DNA of 64,000 bases, taken from NCBI GenBank assembly GCA_941918925.1, contig OW799234.1, positions 95,459,978 through 95,523,977 of the forward strand, read 5' to 3'. This DNA comes from Phyto melanocephala. Taxonomy: Eukaryota > Arthropoda > Insecta > Diptera > Rhinophoridae. A program made the translations under genes and the position numbers. Under the pieces are notes generated by a model. It was not told the DNA's origin, did not search any database, and saw only the letters and a program-made list of their open reading frames with translations. This document shows, in pieces, positions 60,251 through 64,000 of this stretch (its first letter is position 1; every line of letters begins with the position of its first letter).

Positions 60251-60822
60251 AATACATTGTGCGGTATAAATTTTCGTACATTTTGATCGATAACTCCTCT
60301 CCTAATGCATAGATTTAGATAATTTTTGGGGAAACATATTGTTTTTACCCAGGAAATATATATTCGAAGTTTTATGAGTCTACGTTAATGCGTTTAGACA
60401 CAATTCCATTTTATTCGATGTTTGAAGGACACGGTTTTTTCGACCTACTCTTGCTTTTCAAGCTATAACTCTTTTCCTAATATTCCGATTTAGCCCATTT
60501 TCAATACCAAACAAACCTTGTCTATAAGAAAGATTCTGGCAAAATTTGAGCCCCCTAGCTTTTTCGGTGCGCCCTCTATCGTGCTTTCAACAGACGGACA
60601 GACGGACAGACGGACGGACATAGCTAGATCGTCATCAAATCAAACCCTGATTCAGAATATATATACTTTATGGGGTCTAAAATGGATATTTCGATGTGTT
60701 ACAAACGGAATGACAAAATGAATATACCCCCACCATTTTTTTGGTGGCGGGTATAAAAAATAAAACTAAACGGTAAAATGTTAAAAAATATTGGTATTAA
60801 AAATGTGTCTTTAAAGATACCC

Positions 60823-61405
60823 AGCAAAAACTAGCTAATGACTTGTTTTTACTAAATAGTATTCTTTTCAATGACTATTAACTAAAAAGTTTTTTAGTAA
60901 TTATTAATCAAGTTATAATACAATTTCTTATTTCGAAATTAGCTGGAAGTCATTAAAGTAAATTACTTTTTATAATTCTCATTTAGTTTAGCACGCTTAA
61001 AGTAGAAGTAATAATAGTTTTGACAATAGCCGCAAAGCATTTTATTAGCAAAATGATGACTTACAGATTTTAAATTAACGTATTGCAAAATAACAAACCG
61101 AATTATCGTCCTTAAAATAACTGAACGACTTCTGTAAGTCCATAATATTAATTGCTTTCATAGTGACATTGGCCAGCATTTTATTTATGAAGCTGTTCTG
61201 GGTTAAGTATGACTTTAGCTGTTTTACCATAATGAAATAGAGCAAGAAAACAAATCTAATGCAATGATTAACTCAAAAGAGAAAAAACGTGACATTGGCC
61301 CTTTTAGCTCCAAGCCATAGTTTTTTATGCGAGGGTGGTAAATATTTGCCTCCAATGACATCGCCATGTAAAAATAATAGGTTTAGATGCCAAATTGTAA
61401 GTAGT
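60823..61405. mobile_element. CCCAGYAAAAAC family MITE, longer copy
   Basis: Begins CCCAGCAAAAACTAGCTAAT then GACTTGTTTTTACTAAATAG, matching the inverted right end of the 17.3 kb copy. TTTGCCTCCAATGACATCGC then CATGTAAAAATAATAGGTTT and AGATGCCAAATTGTA match its left part inverted. The far terminus is not preserved. No coding. Confidence 0.7.
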
Positions 61406-61762
61406 GTAGAACCGTTCATTTTTTTATTAAACAAAATAATGACAAATGGCACCCATTATATGTTTTAACCACAATCATGCACTTCAATGATAGTATATTG
61501 TTTCTCCAAATCTAAAAAAAATCCTTTATTTTGAAGTAAATCCAATTATACTAAATATAAAACAAACAAAAAATAACACAAGAAGCATGTTTTAAACGGG
61601 AGTTTAAATTAATACAATATTTGTCTTTATCTTTAATCCTATTTGGCTTTCAATACAACTAAATCAAAAATCTTATAATTAAAGTAATGGATTTTTAGAA
61701 TGTACAAATATATAATCTATCGTCTAAATTTCTTGATCTTTTTTATTGATTATATATTATTT

Positions 61763-61814
61763 GCATCCAAGCATGAGATCAACTTTTTTGTTTTTTTATA
61801 AAAAAGCTTGGATG
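61763..61814. repeat. Short inverted repeat (hairpin)
   Basis: CATCCAAGC and GCTTGGATG form a 9-bp stem, extended by facing T and A runs. It lies just upstream of the Helitron start. The 17-bp word ACAAATATATAATCTAT occurs on both sides (near 61703 and 61828). Confidence 0.6.
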
Positions 61815-61944
61815 AAAATCATATATAACAAATATATAATCTATATATATAAAAGTGAAACTCTGTGTGTGTGTGTTAGCTATAGAATCCGAAACCATAA
61901 GGCCGATCGGACTCAAACTTTGGCAAGTTGTGGAAGTGTTTATG

Positions 61945-62480
61945 GGTGGTAAAAAGTGGGCGAGGCTACGCCCATAAAGAAAAGTTAACATGTTTAGCTA
62001 CTTGAACTTGACCAATTATTATGAAACTTTTTATACATATTGAACTCTAATGATTATACAATTTCGTGATTAGAAAAGTAGGCAGGGTCACGCCCATAAA
62101 AAGGTTATAATTTTGAGGTACTTAAACTAGATAGATTTTTCTAAAACTTTGCACATATATTGAGCTGTCATGACTATATAATTTCGTTATTTGAAAAGTG
62201 GGCGGGGCTACGTATAAAAAAATAAAAAAAAGTTATAATTTTGAGGTACTTTCACTGGACCGATTTTTCTGAAACTTTTTACAAATATTGAGCTGTCACA
62301 ATTATACAATCTCGTGTTTAGAAAAGTGGGGACTACCACGCCTATAAAAATATTTATAATTTTTAGCTTTTTGCACTTGACCGATTTTTCTGAAACTTTG
62401 CACACATTTTGAGCTGTCAGGACTTTATAATTTCGTAATTAGAAAAGTGGCAGTGCCACCCCTATTAAAAATAAGTTATT
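61945..62480. repeat. ~121-bp minisatellite in the Helitron
   Basis: The line AAAAGTGGGCGGGGCTACGC recurs with changes at about 61950, 62071, 62192, 62321 and 62442 (spacing 120-129 bp). Units also share GACCGATTTTTCTGAAACTT, 'TTGAGCTGTCA' and 'ATAATTTCGT.ATTAG'. About 4.3 copies. Confidence 0.9.
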
Positions 62481-62534
62481 ATCTTCAGCTATTTTCCCGT
62501 ATTCCAATGGTTCCCACCGATTTACCTTTCAATT

Positions 62535-62760
62535 TCCATTGACTTCAGTTTTCAGTTCACCTTGCCTTCGCTACTACCATCAACAAAGCACAAGGGCAAT
62601 CTCTGCATGTTGAAGGATTGAATTTGGAAAATCCTTTTATTTTCACATGGCCAGCTGTACGTCGCATGCTCCAGAGTGGGAACACCAAAAAATTTTTTTA
62701 ATTTTTACAGCAAATAGAAAAACCAAAAATGTTGTATACCCACTTGCATTACAATAAAAA
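62535..62760 (+). pseudogene. Helitron helicase, C-terminal relic
   Basis: The plus frame reads HLAFATTINKAQGQSLHVEG then LNLENPF, the Pif1-type helicase motif VI region (compare 'AFAMTINKSQGQSL'). After one frameshift it gives FSHGQLYVACSRVGTPKNFF, the usual C-terminal segment. The remainder of the RepHel protein is absent. It marks this Helitron as a deletion derivative of an autonomous one. Confidence 0.85.
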
Positions 62761-62853
62761 TCAATAATATATTATTTTTAATAGATTCAATTAAAATTCA
62801 GAATGCATTTTTATTCATTAAGGCGAGTAGCAAAGCGCGCCGGGCTTGGCTAA

Positions 62854-64000
62854 TTTAATTTAAAAAGAAAATAACAATTAAAAAATAAAAATTTTAAAAA
62901 ACAAAAAAATTTTTAAATTAAATACAAATAATATAATAATTAAACATTAAAATTACTCTCTCTCTCTCTCTCTTTCTGTGGTTTTTATACCATGCACATT
63001 TGGTTTGTAAGAAACATGTGGCTTGCTTATGTGTTAGTAGCAACTTTAAACGCTTATAACTCCTCGAACATTAAACTAAAATCGATTTGCGTATTACTAA
63101 ACAAGAAATAATCTGCATTTAAATTTTTTAAACAAAATTAAGTTTCAAAAATCATATAACAAACAATACAAATTACATGCTTGCTATTATAAAAGCAAAT
63201 ACAATTTTTTAATCTGAATAATAAAATTTTTATTTTAACGATTTCACATAAAACAAAAAACGAATTTTGTTTCATCATACGCTTTTTAACGCATCCTGTT
63301 TAGAGTCTCTATTGGCTCTAATGAATTATAAAACAAAACAATTCTGAGCATCATATTTCTCCACAAGCAGGAGTAAATTAAGTTATTTTAAAGCTTTCAA
63401 CATTTAAAAATGTCCTTATCTTATTTTAAAAATGCCCAGATAAATATTCTCTGATATTTTGGTGGCATGTGGTTTAATATATTCGTATTGTAATTTTTTC
63501 TCCTTTCTGTATCATTTTGTGGTTTTTAATATTGCGGCATTTTTATATATCTCCTTACACATGTAACTTACATGTATTAATATGGTTTTAATGTTTTGGA
63601 CACATTTCATAAAAGCGAAAGCGATGAAAAAACTATTTTTATAAAATCCTCAATTTAATACTGGCTTAAAGTAAAGAGACAAAGTAAAAGGAAAATACAT
63701 ACTTTATTGTTAAAGAGAAAAAATTATTATTTATAAATAAAGCGGCTAATGAAAATTAAAGAAGAATTAAAAATCTACTTTAATACTAATAAATTGTAAT
63801 ACAAATGTTGTTATATGTAAAGGGCGTCGCAATAAGAATGTACTTTTTAAATTTAGTTTAATTTTTTCTTCTGCAAGAGGCAACTCTGAAATTTGAAAAC
63901 TATCACAAATGTTTACTACGATTATTGAAAATATAGCTCTTTAGAAAATAACAACGCGTTATATTGGTGAAAATTTATTAAAGAAATTTGGGAAGTTACG
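62854..64000. other. No gene recognised; CT microsatellite
   Basis: (CT)n lies at 62955-62972. The rest is A+T-rich without conserved features. Confidence 0.45.

Larger units (their letters stand above)
58323..60757 (-). mobile_element. HINE copy 6, full length, with nested MITE
   Basis: Terminus AACAAGTAAGAGCATTATAT, hairpin ATTCGGC-TGT-GCCGAAT (58340-58356), then TATACCCACCACCAATTTTG, the nested MITE (58467-59061), about four tandem ~287-bp units, the CGGTATAAATTTTCGTACAT line, (GACGGACA)n at 60592-60620, the core ATATATACTTTATGGGGTCT, and the subterminal inverted repeat GGTGGCGGGTATAAAA. The inverted TATACCC/GGGTATA ends, hairpin and GTCY tract fit Helentron-associated elements; no Rep/helicase coding is seen, so it is non-autonomous. 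Confidence 0.85.
61840..62853 (+). mobile_element. Non-autonomous Helitron
   Basis: The 5' end is TCTATATATATAAAAGTGAA after A (61839). The 3' end is AAGCGCGCCGGGCTTGGCTAA before T (62854), which gives a small hairpin (AAGC/GCTT) followed by CTAA, fitting Helitron CTRR ends and insertion between A and T. It contains a 121-bp minisatellite and a broken helicase C-terminus but no Rep domain, so it would depend on an outside Helitron. Confidence 0.82.

Overview
This window looks like non-coding DNA from a higher (brachyceran, probably calyptrate) fly. That is inferred from very high A+T content, abundant Tc1/mariner-type transposon relics inserted at TA, Jockey- and R1-like LINE remains, Helitrons, and repeats with the (GTCY)n plus 'GACCCCATAAAGTATATAT' core known from dipteran mini-me/DINE-1 elements. 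No host exon, rRNA gene or functional tRNA gene could be supported. The window is best read as a large intron or intergenic tract filled with transposable elements (TEs) of several ages. Almost every open reading frame is either a TE relic or chance coding in A+T-rich sequence.

Layout. 0-3 kb: a broken TE-borne gene (minus strand), a Jockey-like reverse transcriptase (RT) relic and a mariner relic. 5-9.5 kb: decayed R1-like LINE pieces. 11.4-13.3 kb: a tandem/inverted repeat unit and a MITE with long terminal inverted repeats. 14.8-16.5 kb: a deleted transposase and a HINE (mini-me/DINE-1-like repeat). 17-24.5 kb: five small MITEs, a Helitron 5' end and a decayed transposase. 24.6-32.8 kb: HINE copies, including a ~1.8 kb palindrome of two copies head to head, a LINE 3' end and another mariner relic. 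33.8-42.5 kb: a transposase relic, then a ~2 kb direct duplication that carries a Helitron, with an internally inverted transposase at the junction and a MITE and full-length HINE in the second unit only. 44-52 kb: R1-like LINE copies (one with a perfect 12-bp target duplication, one split by a tRNA-derived SINE), another inverted-repeat element, and a Jockey-like LINE split by a rosa-like Tc1/mariner element. 52-58 kb: plain A+T-rich DNA. 58.3-62.9 kb: a second full HINE with the same nested MITE, and a non-autonomous Helitron with a 121-bp minisatellite and a helicase relic.

The elements record a layered history. The SINE is younger than the R1-like LINE it splits, and the rosa-like transposon is younger than the Jockey-like LINE. 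A MITE entered the HINE family before two of the copies spread. A segmental duplication preserves empty sites for later insertions. No gene here appears functional. The nearest to intact is a 222-codon transposase-derived frame at 37.5-38.2 kb, and it is a chimera.
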